The notes: generated by a model not told the origin, from the letters alone. DNA of 64,000 nucleotides from Citrobacter farmeri (GCF_019048065.1 NZ_CP077291.1:744001-808000), one strand, 5' to 3'. Positions 1 through 9,879 are shown, counted from the stretch's first letter. Program-made: numbers and translations.

Positions 1-116
1 GCACACCAGGGCAGCGCGCGGTGCGGAACGTTAAAGACCATTGCGAACCCCACGGCGGGGATCGCGGAAAGCACCATGTCCTGCATCAGTGCGAGAATGA
101 AATCGATTATACCCAT
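1..116 (-). CDS. yjjB: YjjB, N-terminal part only (succinate exporter subunit)
   Basis: Only the first 38 codons are inside the window; the gene continues past the left edge. The visible start ([20 protein letters not shown]) matches the N-terminus of E. coli YjjB, the small membrane subunit that acts with YjjP in dicarboxylate (succinate) export. Its ATG overlaps the last codons and stop of yjjP by 10 nt, as in E. coli, so the two are translationally coupled. The first residues form a hydrophobic membrane segment. Identification rests on this short stretch plus the neighbouring gene. Confidence 0.9.
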   Translation of the reverse strand, partial: MGIIDFILALMQDMVLSAIPAVGFAMVFNVPHRALPWC

Positions 117-883
117 CCGCGAAGCCCCCAAAGTGTCAGCGCCATCACCACACCCACGCAGGTCGCGAGCGTCAGCAGGCTGGCGATAGCCCAGCGCGCC
201 AGACCGGTGTTAATGTGTCCCTTAAACATATCCGCCACCGCATTGATCAGCGGAAAGCCGGGAACCAGCAGCAAGACGCTGGCGGCCATTGCCACCGTAG
301 GCGTCTGGCTAAAGGTGGGAAGATGCAGCATCAGACCGGAAATCGTGGTCGCGACAAATGCGGTAACGCAAAAGTTGATCTGCGGGTGCAAATGGCGATG
401 CGCCAGGATCTGACGAATATACATTGCCACCATACTGGCAAAAAAGGTAATCACCGCACCGTCCCAACCCCCATTATTTAGCTTACAGAAGCAGGCGCAG
501 GAGAGGCCGACCATTAGCGCGACAAGCCAGCGCGGATAGCGCAGGGGCCTGACCTGACTGAAGCGCTTCTCGACGCCTTTGTAATCAAGCAGTTTGTGTT
601 CGGCAAGAATGACAATGTGCTGAACCTCGGTGACCACGTGCATATTAATGCCGCGATCCTGATTTTTTCGCGTCGAGGTCAGGCATTGCCCGTCTTTAAT
701 GGTGGTCAGAACGATAGCATTGGAGGAGATAGCGCTTTCGACACTGTCCATCCCCAATGCCAGTCCAAGTCGGGTAGAAAGTTCATCAACCAACGCGCTC
801 TCCGCGCCGTGTTGCAGTAAAAAAAGCCCACACTGAATGCATAACCGTGTAACCGATCGCTGTAATGACTGCTCTTCTTGCAT
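107..883 (-). CDS. yjjP: YjjP, inner-membrane ThrE-family exporter subunit
   Basis: This 258-residue protein matches E. coli YjjP (256 aa) over its whole length. The soluble N-terminal half carries the ThrE/DUF1212 signature ([12 protein letters not shown], then [14 protein letters not shown]) and the C-terminal half has about five hydrophobic membrane helices. With YjjB it forms a split ThrE-type exporter reported to move succinate out of the cell under anaerobic conditions. The 3' end overlaps yjjB. The first residues ([10 protein letters not shown]) differ from E. coli by a short insertion; the rest is near identical. Confidence 0.95.
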   Translation of the reverse strand: MQEEQSLQRSVTRLCIQCGLFLLQHGAESALVDELSTRLGLALGMDSVESAISSNAIVLTTIKDGQCLTSTRKNQDRGINMHVVTEVQHIVILAEHKLLDYKGVEKRFSQVRPLRYPRWLVALMVGLSCACFCKLNNGGWDGAVITFFASMVAMYIRQILAHRHLHPQINFCVTAFVATTISGLMLHLPTFSQTPTVAMAASVLLLVPGFPLINAVADMFKGHINTGLARWAIASLLTLATCVGVVMALTLWGLRGWV

Positions 884-1060
884 GACTCGCCCTGGCTGAA
901 AAGACGCGTTGCGTACTGTCGAATGACGAAAGACTCTTTTGTATCACGAAGCGCGCATTTTTTGGCTCCGATTGAGATCAATCTTTCTGTTGAAAAAAGA
1001 GCCAGCTATGCGGTTACCAGAATTTGAACCGCTCCACAGTTTTGCTAAATCGGTGAAAAG

Positions 1061-1121
1061 TGCAATTTTTGCCCACCTTTGCACCTTCTTTTTCTGTGCC
1101 TGCTTATCAAAAATGCAATTT
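1061..1121. promoter_or_regulatory. Two direct TGCAATTT repeats 53 bp apart before pobA
   Basis: TGCAATTT occurs at 1061-1068 and again at 1114-1121. The 53 bp period is close to five helical turns, so both copies face the same side of the DNA. AraC-type activators commonly bind such direct repeats, and an AraC regulator lies just downstream of pobA. The link is inference. Confidence 0.35.
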
Positions 1122-1138
1122 GAAACTTTTATTCAACA

Positions 1139-2366
<1,228 letters not shown>

Positions 2367-2375
2367 TGAGGAAAA

Positions 2376-3254
2376 ATGATGCAACTGGCTGACGTCATTC
2401 CTGTTTTTAAACTGTATGGTGAACAACAGGGATGGCCTACCCCCGATCTGCTGCACTGCGAGTCGATTCATCAACGCAGCAGTTTGCATGAATGGCATAT
2501 TCGGGTGCATCAGCATGCTGAGATCGTTCAGTTGCTCTACTTGCATCGGGGTGAAGCAACGATTGAAATTGAGGGGATGACGACGGTGAGACGCGATGCC
2601 TGTATTCAGGTCGTCCCTGCGCTTTGTGTCCACGGGTTTCGCTTTTCTCCCGGAACCCAGGGCTACGTTCTCTCTCTGGCGTTGCCGCTGATTAGCCGCC
2701 TGGAGTCTCAGTTTCCACAACCGCTGCCTTTGCTGAACAGTCCGCAGTGCGTGCCGGTGGCTCAGTCCCGCAGTCACATCAGTACGCTTTTTTCTGCTTT
2801 GCAGAAGGAGTATCAGACAGATAACGAGGCGCGGGAAATGATGTTGTTTTCGTTACTGAGTGCGCTGCTGGTCTGGCTTCGTCGGCAGAGTCAGCCCATT
2901 GTGCAATCGAATGACACCCTGGCGCGGCGGCGGAGCGCTCTACGTCTTTTTGCCCGGCAGGTTGAGAGCCACTATCGTGAGCATCTTCCCCTAACAGAAT
3001 ACGCGCATCGAATCGGCCTTTCTGTAAATTATCTGAATCAGTTATGCCGTGAATTTCATCATTGCAGCGCATTAAACGTTTTGCATCAGCGGTTGATGCT
3101 CGAAGCCAAACGCAGCTTGCAATATACCAGTATGACCGTAAGCCAGATCTCCGACTACCTGGGATTCAGTGATGTAACCTATTTTTCTCGATTTTTTAAA
3201 AAACATTTAATGTTGTCTCCGAAAGCATATCGGGAGTTAATTAAGAATAAATAG
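2376..3254 (+). CDS. AraC-family regulator, probable PobR-type activator of pobA
   Basis: The 292-residue protein has an N-terminal cupin-like sensing half (HEWHIRVHQHAEIVQLLYL, residues about 38-56) and a C-terminal AraC DNA-binding half from about residue 185, with two helix-turn-helix units ending in DVTYFSRFFKKHLMLSPKAYRE, the usual second-HTH signature. It begins 9 nt after the pobA stop on the same strand, preceded by GAGG, so it is probably in an operon with pobA. Regulation of pobA in response to 4-hydroxybenzoate is inferred from this pairing; in many bacteria pobR is instead divergent from pobA. No K-12 orthologue is at this locus. Confidence 0.85.
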   Translation: MMQLADVIPVFKLYGEQQGWPTPDLLHCESIHQRSSLHEWHIRVHQHAEIVQLLYLHRGEATIEIEGMTTVRRDACIQVVPALCVHGFRFSPGTQGYVLSLALPLISRLESQFPQPLPLLNSPQCVPVAQSRSHISTLFSALQKEYQTDNEAREMMLFSLLSALLVWLRRQSQPIVQSNDTLARRRSALRLFARQVESHYREHLPLTEYAHRIGLSVNYLNQLCREFHHCSALNVLHQRLMLEAKRSLQYTSMTVSQISDYLGFSDVTYFSRFFKKHLMLSPKAYRELIKNK

Positions 3255-3528
3255 TTTGTCCAAATTTGGATGAATAAAAAAATCGTATATAAAATAAGAA
3301 TGTTTAATGTCCTTTTCAGGAATACAGCATACATATTGAGGGCATAGGCTTGAATTATACCCTGTGATAGTTGTATAACCACCTCCTACGGAATTAAAGA
3401 ACAACCCCAAGGATAAACAATTCATATTGTCTATTGTTCTGTTTTTTGCATTGTATTGTTGTATGTATTAATGCAAACGCAATTCGAACCATTAATAACA
3501 GATAAATTCATATGAATGTGGAGGATAT

Positions 3529-4251
3529 ATGTTGCCAGGATGCTGCAAAAACGCAATTGTCATCAGTAAAGTCCCAGTAATACAAGCGGGATTCCACGGC
3601 GTTATGCAACTGCATTTCCCGGAGTATGAGCTTACCGCTTGCGGTGTTGCCGAAGAACTTACGGCACTACAATTACGACGGGCAGAGTTGGCGATCGTGG
3701 ATTTAACCGGTGAATGTCAACACCCACGCACTGTCTGCGAACGATTCTACGCACTCCTTTCTCAATATCGTGATATTCATTGGGTTTTCCTGGTGTCTCG
3801 CGCGTATTACGCGCAGGCGGTCGAATTACTGATGCGTCCCTCAAGCACGCTGCTGTCTGACATCGAACCGATTGAGAGTCTGGTAAACACCATCCGTTCT
3901 GGGCATAACAGTCCTGACCGAATCAGCAAAATGTTGTTGACGCGCCCCCAGCCAGAACATCAGGAATTTGGTTCCCACGCCATCCTTTTGACGCTATCAG
4001 AGCGAAAAGTACTGCGCCTGCTGGGGAAAGGTTGGGGGATCAATCAGATTGCGGCGTTACTTAAGAAAAGTAATAAAACCATCAGCGCCCAGAAAAACAG
4101 CGCCATGCGTCGATTATCAATTCACAGCAATGCGGAAATGTACGCATGGATTAACAGTTCTCAGGGAGTCAGAGAGCTGAATTTACCTTCAGTATATGGA
4201 GAGTCAACGGAATGGAAAATAGAAACCGTTCGCGAAATGTCGCACTCATAG
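3529..4251 (+). CDS. yjjQ: YjjQ, LuxR/FixJ-type transcriptional regulator
   Basis: The 240-residue protein closely follows E. coli YjjQ (241 aa), starting [14 protein letters not shown]. The N-terminal half is an atypical receiver-like domain and residues about 150-205 hold the LuxR-type HTH ([20 protein letters not shown] then [14 protein letters not shown]). YjjQ represses flagellar and capsule genes in E. coli, and the yjjQ-bglJ operon is H-NS silenced there; the AT-rich 274 nt before it fits that. GGAGG stands 6 nt before the ATG. It overlaps bglJ by 40 nt. Confidence 0.95.
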   Translation: MLPGCCKNAIVISKVPVIQAGFHGVMQLHFPEYELTACGVAEELTALQLRRAELAIVDLTGECQHPRTVCERFYALLSQYRDIHWVFLVSRAYYAQAVELLMRPSSTLLSDIEPIESLVNTIRSGHNSPDRISKMLLTRPQPEHQEFGSHAILLTLSERKVLRLLGKGWGINQIAALLKKSNKTISAQKNSAMRRLSIHSNAEMYAWINSSQGVRELNLPSVYGESTEWKIETVREMSHS

Positions 4252-4844
4252 AAAAATGTGTGATGAGTGGTATTGGTATTCAGAATCTATTTAACGAAAA
4301 CTCAGATAACCAATATAAACTACATCTTTATTTGACGCTGGATGAGTTTCAACAGGCGATGAGCACGACGGTTTTTTCTGCCGTTATTTTCTCTCTCTCC
4401 TCGATCCGAAAAGCCAGGCGGGTGGGCCTCATGAATCTGTCCGAACTGGCTGAAAACTATCCGGGCATGCGTCGTCTGGTTATTGCGGATGATGATGTTG
4501 AAGCGCGTTTAATCAGCGCTCTGTCGCCCTCCCCGTTAGATGGCGTACTGAGTAAAGAAAACTCGCTCCCTGCGCTACAGGATGCGTTATTTACAGCATT
4601 AAGCGGTACGCGACGTATCAGCGAAAGTAACAGCAATCTCTGGTATCTCAATCAGAGTCGCATGCTGAGCCCGACTGAGCGTGAGATTTTGCGATTTATG
4701 TCCTGCGGTTACTCAATGCCGCAAATCGCGGTTGAACTGGCGCGGAATATTAAGACCATCCGGGCGCACAAGTTTAACGTGATGTCGAAACTGGGCGTCA
4801 ATTCTGACGCCGGTTTACTGCATGCGGCGGACATTTTGCTTTGA
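4212..4844 (+). CDS. bglJ: BglJ, LuxR-type co-activator acting with RcsB
   Basis: The 210-residue product matches E. coli BglJ (225 aa) through the HTH ([20 protein letters not shown], then [17 protein letters not shown]). BglJ forms heterodimers with RcsB and relieves H-NS silencing, for example of bgl. The reading frame begins 40 nt inside yjjQ, as in E. coli, so the two are co-translated. The protein stops after HAADILL and lacks the last 15 or so residues of the K-12 version; these lie outside the HTH, so function is probably retained. Confidence 0.93.
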   Translation: MENRNRSRNVALIEKCVMSGIGIQNLFNENSDNQYKLHLYLTLDEFQQAMSTTVFSAVIFSLSSIRKARRVGLMNLSELAENYPGMRRLVIADDDVEARLISALSPSPLDGVLSKENSLPALQDALFTALSGTRRISESNSNLWYLNQSRMLSPTEREILRFMSCGYSMPQIAVELARNIKTIRAHKFNVMSKLGVNSDAGLLHAADILL

Positions 4845-4870
4845 CCACTGCGAAAGCTAAGAATGGACAA

Positions 4871-5329
4871 TTACTGGCACACATCAACCCAGGTGGCTGA
4901 AGTCAGTTCTGCCATACGTTCAGGGGCAATACGTACTGCGCTATATGTAGCGCCTGCTGCAGGAAGGACTTCGGTAAACGATCGTAAAGAGATATCACAA
5001 TAAACGGGCAACGGGGTTTCCAGACCGAAAGGGCAAACCCCGCCAACAGGATGCCCCGTTGCGTTGACGACCTCATCGCTGCTCAGCATGCGCGCTTTGG
5101 CGCCGAAGGTGCTTTTGAGTTTTTTATTGTCCAGTCTTGCATCGCCTTTGGCGACGACCAGGATGATGGTATCTTTAACCTTCAGCGAAAGGGTTTTCGC
5201 TATTTGTCCGGGCTGTACATTATGTGCCTGGGCCGCTAGTTCGACCGTCGCGGTACTTTGTTCTAATTCAATGATTTCAATATCCGGGGCATGTTCGGCC
5301 AGAAATTGCCGTACCGATTGCAGACTCAT
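4871..5329 (-). CDS. YbaK/EbsC-family aminoacyl-tRNA deacylase-like protein
   Basis: This 152-residue protein has the YbaK/ProX editing-domain layout: QPGQIAKTLSLKV with the conserved lysine near residue 45, then ARLDNKKLKSTFGAKARMLS, and the loop GHPVGGVCPFGL. Members hydrolyse mischarged tRNAs, such as Ala-tRNA(Pro) or Cys-tRNA(Pro). Which substrate this one uses cannot be told from sequence. It faces bglJ tail to tail with 26 nt between and is absent from the K-12 bglJ-fhuF interval. It is distinct from E. coli ybaK and yeaK by position. Confidence 0.85.
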   Translation of the reverse strand: MSLQSVRQFLAEHAPDIEIIELEQSTATVELAAQAHNVQPGQIAKTLSLKVKDTIILVVAKGDARLDNKKLKSTFGAKARMLSSDEVVNATGHPVGGVCPFGLETPLPVYCDISLRSFTEVLPAAGATYSAVRIAPERMAELTSATWVDVCQ

Positions 5330-5475
5330 TCAATTCTCCTGACACCATTTTGGCCGTCTCCAACGCTACAGAAAACTGCTGGCGTAATTTGGCATAACTC
5401 GTCCCGTACTGTAAATATTTTAATGTAACAAACCAGCAACATGAACGATTTTTCGATCCCCTTCACAATCACGGA

Positions 5476-5496
5476 AACCGGTTACCGTAACCGGTT
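5476..5496. promoter_or_regulatory. 21-bp perfect palindrome, LacI/GntR-type operator before the PTS gene
   Basis: A perfect palindrome centred on 5486 has core ACCGGTTACCGTAACCGGT with one unpaired centre base. The site lies 69 nt before the EIIC start codon. CG-containing palindromes of this kind are typical operators for LacI-family repressors, and the inner part resembles the gluconate repressor site. No LacI gene is in the window, so the regulator is unknown. Confidence 0.6.
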
Positions 5497-5564
5497 GCAG
5501 TCTATGAAAGAGCGATTAATACTGGAGTTGTCACTTCCTCTGTATCACATAAAAAGAGCCACTT

Positions 5565-6914
5565 ATGAAATCTACCAACCATGCAGTCTTTAATGTGATT
5601 TTCCGGTTTGTTGAAAACTATGTCAGCCCGATTGCAGGGCGCATTTCTTCACAGCGTCATGTTATGGCTATCCGTGACGGCTTTATTTCCGCGATGCCAT
5701 TTATGATTGTCGGATCGTTTCTGTTGGTATTTGCTTACCCTCCGTTTTCGCCGGATACGACCTGGGGATTTGCCCGGGCCTGGCTGGATATGGCTAAACA
5801 GTTTGAAGGGCAGATCCTGACCCCTTTTGATATGACCATGGGGATCATGTCGATCTACATTTGTGCCGCCATTGCCTATAACCTGGGTAAACATTATGTG
5901 AAGTCACATCAGTTGGATCCGTTTATGTGCGCCATGCTTTCCATCATGGCATTCTTATTGGTCGCTGCACCTAAAACAAAAGGCACTCTTCCTGTGGACA
6001 GCCTCGGCGGAACGGGGATCTTTACGGCGATTCTGGTGGCGATTTATTGCGTAGAAATGATGCGTTTTCTCAAGGCACATAACATCGGCATTCGTTTACC
6101 TGATCAAGTGCCGCCGATGATCAAAAACTCATTCGATCTGCTCATCCCCGTGTTGGTGGTGGTACTCACATTGTACCCGCTTAGCCTGCTGATTCAGGCG
6201 CAGTTCGACATGCTTATTCCGCAGGCCATTATGTCTCTTTTTAAACCGCTGGTATCGGCTGCCGATTCTCTACCAGCGATTTTGCTGGCGGTACTGATTG
6301 GCCATTTGTTGTGGTTTGCCGGTATTCACGGTGCAGCGATTGTCTCCGGGATGCTGCAAATGTTCTGGCTGACTAACCTCGGTATGAACCAGACTGCGCT
6401 GGCGCAGGGCGCACCGTTGCCACATATTTTTATGGAGGCATTCTGGACATTCTTTATCGTGATAGGTGGGTCGGGCGCAACGATGGGGCTGGTGATTTGC
6501 TACTTACGCAGTCGTTCCGTGCATCTACGCTCGATAGGTCGATTGAGCGTGGTACCGAGTATCTTCAACATTAACGAGCCGGTGATTTTTGGTACGCCCA
6601 TCGTTATGAATCCAGTGTTCTTTATTCCTTTCCTGCTGGCACCGATGGTGAATGCCGTGCTGGCCTGGGCTGCGATGAAACTGGATCTGATTGGTCGCGT
6701 GATTTCGGTGGTGCCATGGACCGCACCAGCACCCGTCGGGGCGGCGTGGGCTCTGGGCTGGGATTATCGCGCGGCGATTCTGGTGGTGCTTCTGGCTTTG
6801 GTTTCTGCTGTCATCTACTTCCCGTTCTTTAAAGTGTACGAGAAGCAACTGCTGGAACAAGAGGCCGAAGAGGCACAGCGTTTAGACGCAGAAAACGAAC
6901 AGATTGCGTTGTAA
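5565..6914 (+). CDS. Orphan PTS EIIC permease, cellobiose/chitobiose (Lac) family
   Basis: The 449-residue membrane protein has about ten hydrophobic segments and the EIIC signature of the lactose/cellobiose PTS family: FVENYVSPIAGRISSQRHV at the N-terminus, the central HLLWFAGIHGAAIV, and PSIFNINEPVIFGTPIVMNP around the substrate-binding glutamate. EIIC takes up beta-glucosides or chitobiose while phosphorylating them through partner EIIB and EIIA proteins. No EIIA, EIIB or phospho-glycosidase gene adjoins it, so it must borrow partners from elsewhere. The bglA phospho-beta-glucosidase lies about 39 kb away in this window. Transcription probably starts beside the palindrome at 5476-5496. Confidence 0.9.
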   Translation: MKSTNHAVFNVIFRFVENYVSPIAGRISSQRHVMAIRDGFISAMPFMIVGSFLLVFAYPPFSPDTTWGFARAWLDMAKQFEGQILTPFDMTMGIMSIYICAAIAYNLGKHYVKSHQLDPFMCAMLSIMAFLLVAAPKTKGTLPVDSLGGTGIFTAILVAIYCVEMMRFLKAHNIGIRLPDQVPPMIKNSFDLLIPVLVVVLTLYPLSLLIQAQFDMLIPQAIMSLFKPLVSAADSLPAILLAVLIGHLLWFAGIHGAAIVSGMLQMFWLTNLGMNQTALAQGAPLPHIFMEAFWTFFIVIGGSGATMGLVICYLRSRSVHLRSIGRLSVVPSIFNINEPVIFGTPIVMNPVFFIPFLLAPMVNAVLAWAAMKLDLIGRVISVVPWTAPAPVGAAWALGWDYRAAILVVLLALVSAVIYFPFFKVYEKQLLEQEAEEAQRLDAENEQIAL

Positions 6915-6941
6915 TCACTAGGGGGCGAACGCTCCCTGATT
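6913..6941. terminator. Bidirectional terminator hairpin between the EIIC gene and fhuF
   Basis: AATCA with AGGGGGCG pairs with CGCTCCCT and TGATT around an AA loop. The stem overlaps the stop codons of both convergent genes, so it can serve both. Confidence 0.6.
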
Positions 6942-7728
6942 ACTTCAGCGTACAGTCACCGCATTGCTGAACGTCCGGCAGACGATAACGCTGACAGCAT
7001 GTTCTGCGTACCAGAATCCCTTCGCGAGGGACGACCGTGCGCCAGAGCGGGTTGTCAGCACCACAGGACAACTGTTTTTCAAAGAAGCAGCCCTGGCGCA
7101 GCGTGTTCAACAACTCTTCACCCAGCAGCGGTTTCATCTCCGTGAGATACCAGTTAATCAGATAGCCAGTATTGCTCCAGATAAGTTTACCGTTGATCTC
7201 TCCGGTTGCCTCAAGCGCCTGGATGACCGGAGTTAACGCCTGCTTAACCAACGTTTCCATGCGCGCCTGTGGTGATTGTGTTGTCGCCAGCAGATCCGGA
7301 TGTACATCAATCCAGAAGCACGCGGCACGCCCCGTTTCGTGAAACTCAACGTGGACATATTCGGGAGAGACATCAATTGCCGTCTCCTGCGTGAGCAGGG
7401 CAAGCATCAGTGGGGGCACCATCAGACCAATGTACCACTGTGCCCATAGCGAGATTAGCGGTTTATTTTCGCGCGGTTGCGTGGGTTGGTTGCGATAAAT
7501 ATGATCGGAGTAAATCGCTAACAGCGACTGGAGTTCGCTGGGGCGACGCCATTGCGCCAGTGTCATCGCGCTCTGAGGGGCGGGTTCATCCAGACGAATG
7601 AAATCCAGCAGATGTTCACGCGTCTGAGCTATAGTTGCGCGCACGGCCTCAGCCAGCGAGGGCATCTGCGACTGGAGATGTCCTCGCCAGATGACATCGT
7701 CAATGATCGGTGCGGAACGATAAGTCAT
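6940..7728 (-). CDS. fhuF: FhuF, ferric-siderophore reductase
   Basis: The 262-residue protein has the same length as E. coli FhuF and the same C-terminal [2Fe-2S] ligand pattern: Cys244, Cys245, Cys256 and Cys259 in RTCCQRYRLPDVQQCGDCTLK. FhuF reduces Fe(III) hydroxamate siderophores in the cytoplasm to release iron. A Fur-like box sits 22 nt before the start. It is separated here from bglJ by two inserted genes, whereas in K-12 they adjoin. Confidence 0.96.
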   Translation of the reverse strand: MTYRSAPIIDDVIWRGHLQSQMPSLAEAVRATIAQTREHLLDFIRLDEPAPQSAMTLAQWRRPSELQSLLAIYSDHIYRNQPTQPRENKPLISLWAQWYIGLMVPPLMLALLTQETAIDVSPEYVHVEFHETGRAACFWIDVHPDLLATTQSPQARMETLVKQALTPVIQALEATGEINGKLIWSNTGYLINWYLTEMKPLLGEELLNTLRQGCFFEKQLSCGADNPLWRTVVPREGILVRRTCCQRYRLPDVQQCGDCTLK

Positions 7729-7749
7729 AGACTGGATAGTAATCTAAAT

Positions 7750-7766
7750 GATAATGATTGCTAATC
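7750..7766 (-). promoter_or_regulatory. Fur-like box upstream of fhuF
   Basis: GATAATGATTGCTAATC has the first nine bases of the Fur consensus GATAATGATAATCATTATC and lies in the fhuF promoter region. fhuF is a known Fur-repressed gene in E. coli; the exact site here is inferred. Confidence 0.6.
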
Positions 7767-7840
7767 CTAGCGACAGGCATAACCGATAGCAAGATCTTTG
7801 TCAGTCTGGCGTTCAACGACGCAGGATTACGTCACGCGTG

Positions 7841-8905
7841 TCAGGCAAGACCCGGATCGTCACTGACTAAAATGTGATTGCGGCCCAGATCTTTCGCTTT
7901 ATAGAGCGCCTTATCAGCATGACGAATTGCCTCTTCGACATCTCCCCCAACCAGAGGCGCAATACCGATACTGATGGTGACCTGAGTTGCGACGTTCTCA
8001 TTGAACATATGGAGAATTTTGAGATCGTAAACATTCTGCCGGATGCGTTCGGCTGCATCGCGGGCTTTCAGGGGGTCACTCGCCGTCAGTAACACCATAA
8101 ACTCTTCGCCACCAAAACGGGCGACAATATCGCGTGAACGCACGGCGTTGCGGATAGCGGCGGAAACGCGGATCAGCGCCTGATCGCCCATCATATGTCC
8201 ATAGTGGTCGTTGTAGGCTTTGAAATGGTCGATGTCGATCAGTAAAACGTAATGTTCATGCGTATCCAGTTCCTGCATGACTTTCAGTTTATGTTGGAGT
8301 CCCCGACGATTGTACAATCCCGTTAATGGGTCGAGCATACTGAGGTCGGTCAGTGTCTCTTTTTCGGCGAGCAGTTTGAACATCAGTTGCTGGGCGAAAT
8401 CGTCGTAGCGCTTTTGAATCACATGCTGAATCGCGATACCCGCCATGGGAAGGGCCGTAAAATAGAGCAGCCGCAGGCCATTTTCGCTACCGTTTAGATA
8501 TAAACAGGCCAACAGGGACGGCAGCGAATGAAGCGTGAATGCGATGATATTATTGGCAAAAGCAATGGAGCCAATAAATAACACGGTCAGCAGTGCAATC
8601 AGCAGAAAGGAGTAGTCAGGGGTCTGCAGCGCCTGGTATTTCAGCGTAATATGCACTGCCCATAACCCGCCAAAGAGTATTGAGATGGCATGGAGATTAA
8701 TGCGCTTCTTCGCATACCTTACATGCCATGTCAGCAACGCAGTGCTCAGCACAAGGATAAGGAATCCTGGCGTAGAGACGGTTTTGCTGGAATAGATTGG
8801 AAAGGCAATGGCAAACGACGCAGAAATAGCGTTGAGAAACAAAAAGAGTCGCAGAGAAAGTTGGTATTTTTTAGTGCGTAGGGTTTGCCAGGATTGTGCA
8901 GTCAT
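7841..8905 (-). CDS. Membrane-anchored diguanylate cyclase (GGDEF)
   Basis: The 354-residue protein has about six N-terminal hydrophobic helices (residues about 18-165), then a full GGDEF domain. DPLTGLYNRRGL starts at about 192, the active site GGEEF is at 265-269, and the inhibitory I-site RSRD is at 256-259, so both catalysis of cyclic-di-GMP synthesis and product inhibition look intact. The position beside fhuF matches Salmonella STM4551, a diguanylate cyclase not found at this place in K-12. The N-terminal membrane sensor has no recognised ligand. Its promoter region is shared with divergent yjjZ. Confidence 0.93.
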   Translation of the reverse strand: MTAQSWQTLRTKKYQLSLRLFLFLNAISASFAIAFPIYSSKTVSTPGFLILVLSTALLTWHVRYAKKRINLHAISILFGGLWAVHITLKYQALQTPDYSFLLIALLTVLFIGSIAFANNIIAFTLHSLPSLLACLYLNGSENGLRLLYFTALPMAGIAIQHVIQKRYDDFAQQLMFKLLAEKETLTDLSMLDPLTGLYNRRGLQHKLKVMQELDTHEHYVLLIDIDHFKAYNDHYGHMMGDQALIRVSAAIRNAVRSRDIVARFGGEEFMVLLTASDPLKARDAAERIRQNVYDLKILHMFNENVATQVTISIGIAPLVGGDVEEAIRHADKALYKAKDLGRNHILVSDDPGLA

Positions 8906-9112
8906 ATCTCAACGTCATTATTTATCCAACAATTACACTGTTCACGTCACACAAATAATGGATGAGAAGATGCTTACCTGAAATCAGATTATTGTGTCTG
9001 TACGTTTACCGCTGTGCAATTTATCACCTTAAATAATTCGTGTCATCATTGCTTAAGTAAAGCTCATGTAAGTGGTGTATGGATTGCTGACAAATGAGAA
9101 AAATTGCCATAT

Positions 9113-9131
9113 GATATTGGTTATCATTATC
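9113..9131 (+). promoter_or_regulatory. Fur box upstream of yjjZ
   Basis: GATATTGGTTATCATTATC matches 16 of 19 positions of the Fur consensus. It lies 19 nt before the yjjZ start codon, well placed for iron repression. The divergent cyclase gene shares the intergenic region. Confidence 0.75.
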
Positions 9132-9149
9132 GATATTGGAGGTGAAACC

Positions 9150-9386
9150 ATGTTGCAACGAGCGCTGGGTAGTGGTTGGGGAGTGTTGCTGCCTGGAATC
9201 GTCATTACCGGGCTGGCATTTGCTGATCTTTCTCTCGGAGCATGGAAGGCCATCATTGTACTAGGGTTATTACTGACCCCGGTGATGCTGTATCACAAAC
9301 AATTGCGGCACTTTGTGCTGCTGCCATCATGTGTCGTGCTGATCGGCGGAATGATGCTGGTAATGATGAACTGGAATCAGGGATGA
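9150..9386 (+). CDS. yjjZ: YjjZ, DUF1435 small membrane protein
   Basis: A 78-residue protein starting MLQRALGSGWGVLLPG, matching the DUF1435 protein YjjZ in the same place in E. coli. Three hydrophobic segments suggest an inner-membrane protein. The start at 9150 follows GGAGGTG; an upstream in-frame ATG at 9072 is rejected because it would span the promoter and Fur box. The function is unknown. The Fur box directly before it indicates iron repression. Confidence 0.88.
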   Translation: MLQRALGSGWGVLLPGIVITGLAFADLSLGAWKAIIVLGLLLTPVMLYHKQLRHFVLLPSCVVLIGGMMLVMMNWNQG

Positions 9387-9423
9387 AAAACCGGGAAAAC
9401 TACAGAAGAGGATGCAAGATAAT

Positions 9424-9510
9424 TGGTGCGAGGGGGGGGACTTGAACCCCCACGTCCGTAAGGACACTAACACCTGAAGCTAGCGCGTCTACCAATTCCG
9501 CCACCTTCGC
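9424..9510 (-). tRNA. leuQ: tRNA-Leu(CAG), distal copy
   Basis: An 87-nt tRNA with encoded CCA, a long class II variable arm and anticodon CAG reading CUG. It is the third gene of the leuVPQ operon and is identical to the first copy. Confidence 0.97.
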
Positions 9511-9541
9511 ACAGTCATCTTACTTTTTGATATCGCCTCGT

Positions 9542-9628
9542 TGGTGCGAGGGGGGGGACTTGAACCCCCACGTCCGTAAGAACACTAACACCTGAAGCTA
9601 GCGCGTCTACCAATTCCGCCACCTTCGC
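9542..9628 (-). tRNA. leuP: tRNA-Leu(CAG), middle copy with a variable-arm change
   Basis: An 87-nt tRNA with anticodon CAG, separated by 31 nt from leuQ and 28 nt from leuV. It differs from its sisters by one base in the variable arm: GTGTTC replaces GTGTCC, turning a C-G pair into a U-G wobble. CCA is encoded. Confidence 0.97.
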
Positions 9629-9656
9629 CCAGTGCGAGCAATATCAACGTGGTTTA

Positions 9657-9743
9657 TGGTGCGAGGGGGGGGACTTGAACCCCCACGTCCGTAAGGACAC
9701 TAACACCTGAAGCTAGCGCGTCTACCAATTCCGCCACCTTCGC
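9657..9743 (-). tRNA. leuV: tRNA-Leu(CAG), promoter-proximal copy
   Basis: An 87-nt tRNA with anticodon CAG and encoded CCA. It is the first gene of the three-copy operon transcribed leftward and supplies the main leucine tRNA for the commonest codon, CUG. Confidence 0.97.
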
Positions 9744-9784
9744 ATACCATCGATTCTTAAAAAGAATCGCTACCACGGAGGCGC

Positions 9785-9812
9785 ATTCTAGTGGTTTTAC
9801 GCTATTCGTCAA
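9785..9812 (-). promoter_or_regulatory. leuVPQ promoter with GC-rich discriminator
   Basis: On the minus strand TTGACG (9812-9807) and TAGAAT (9790-9785) are 16 nt apart, followed by the GC-rich stretch GCGCCTCCG and preceded by an AT-rich UP-like element. A GC-rich discriminator is the known mark of stringently controlled stable-RNA promoters. Confidence 0.75.
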
Positions 9813-9879
9813 TAGTTAATTACGTGGGGTAGCGGTGATTGCTGCAAAAACGGCCATTCGCATGGCCGTTATCGTGACA

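Noticed and set aside
9424-9743. CRISPR-like array of three near-identical repeats
   Set aside because: The units are 87 nt and fold as tRNA-Leu with anticodon CAG and encoded CCA.
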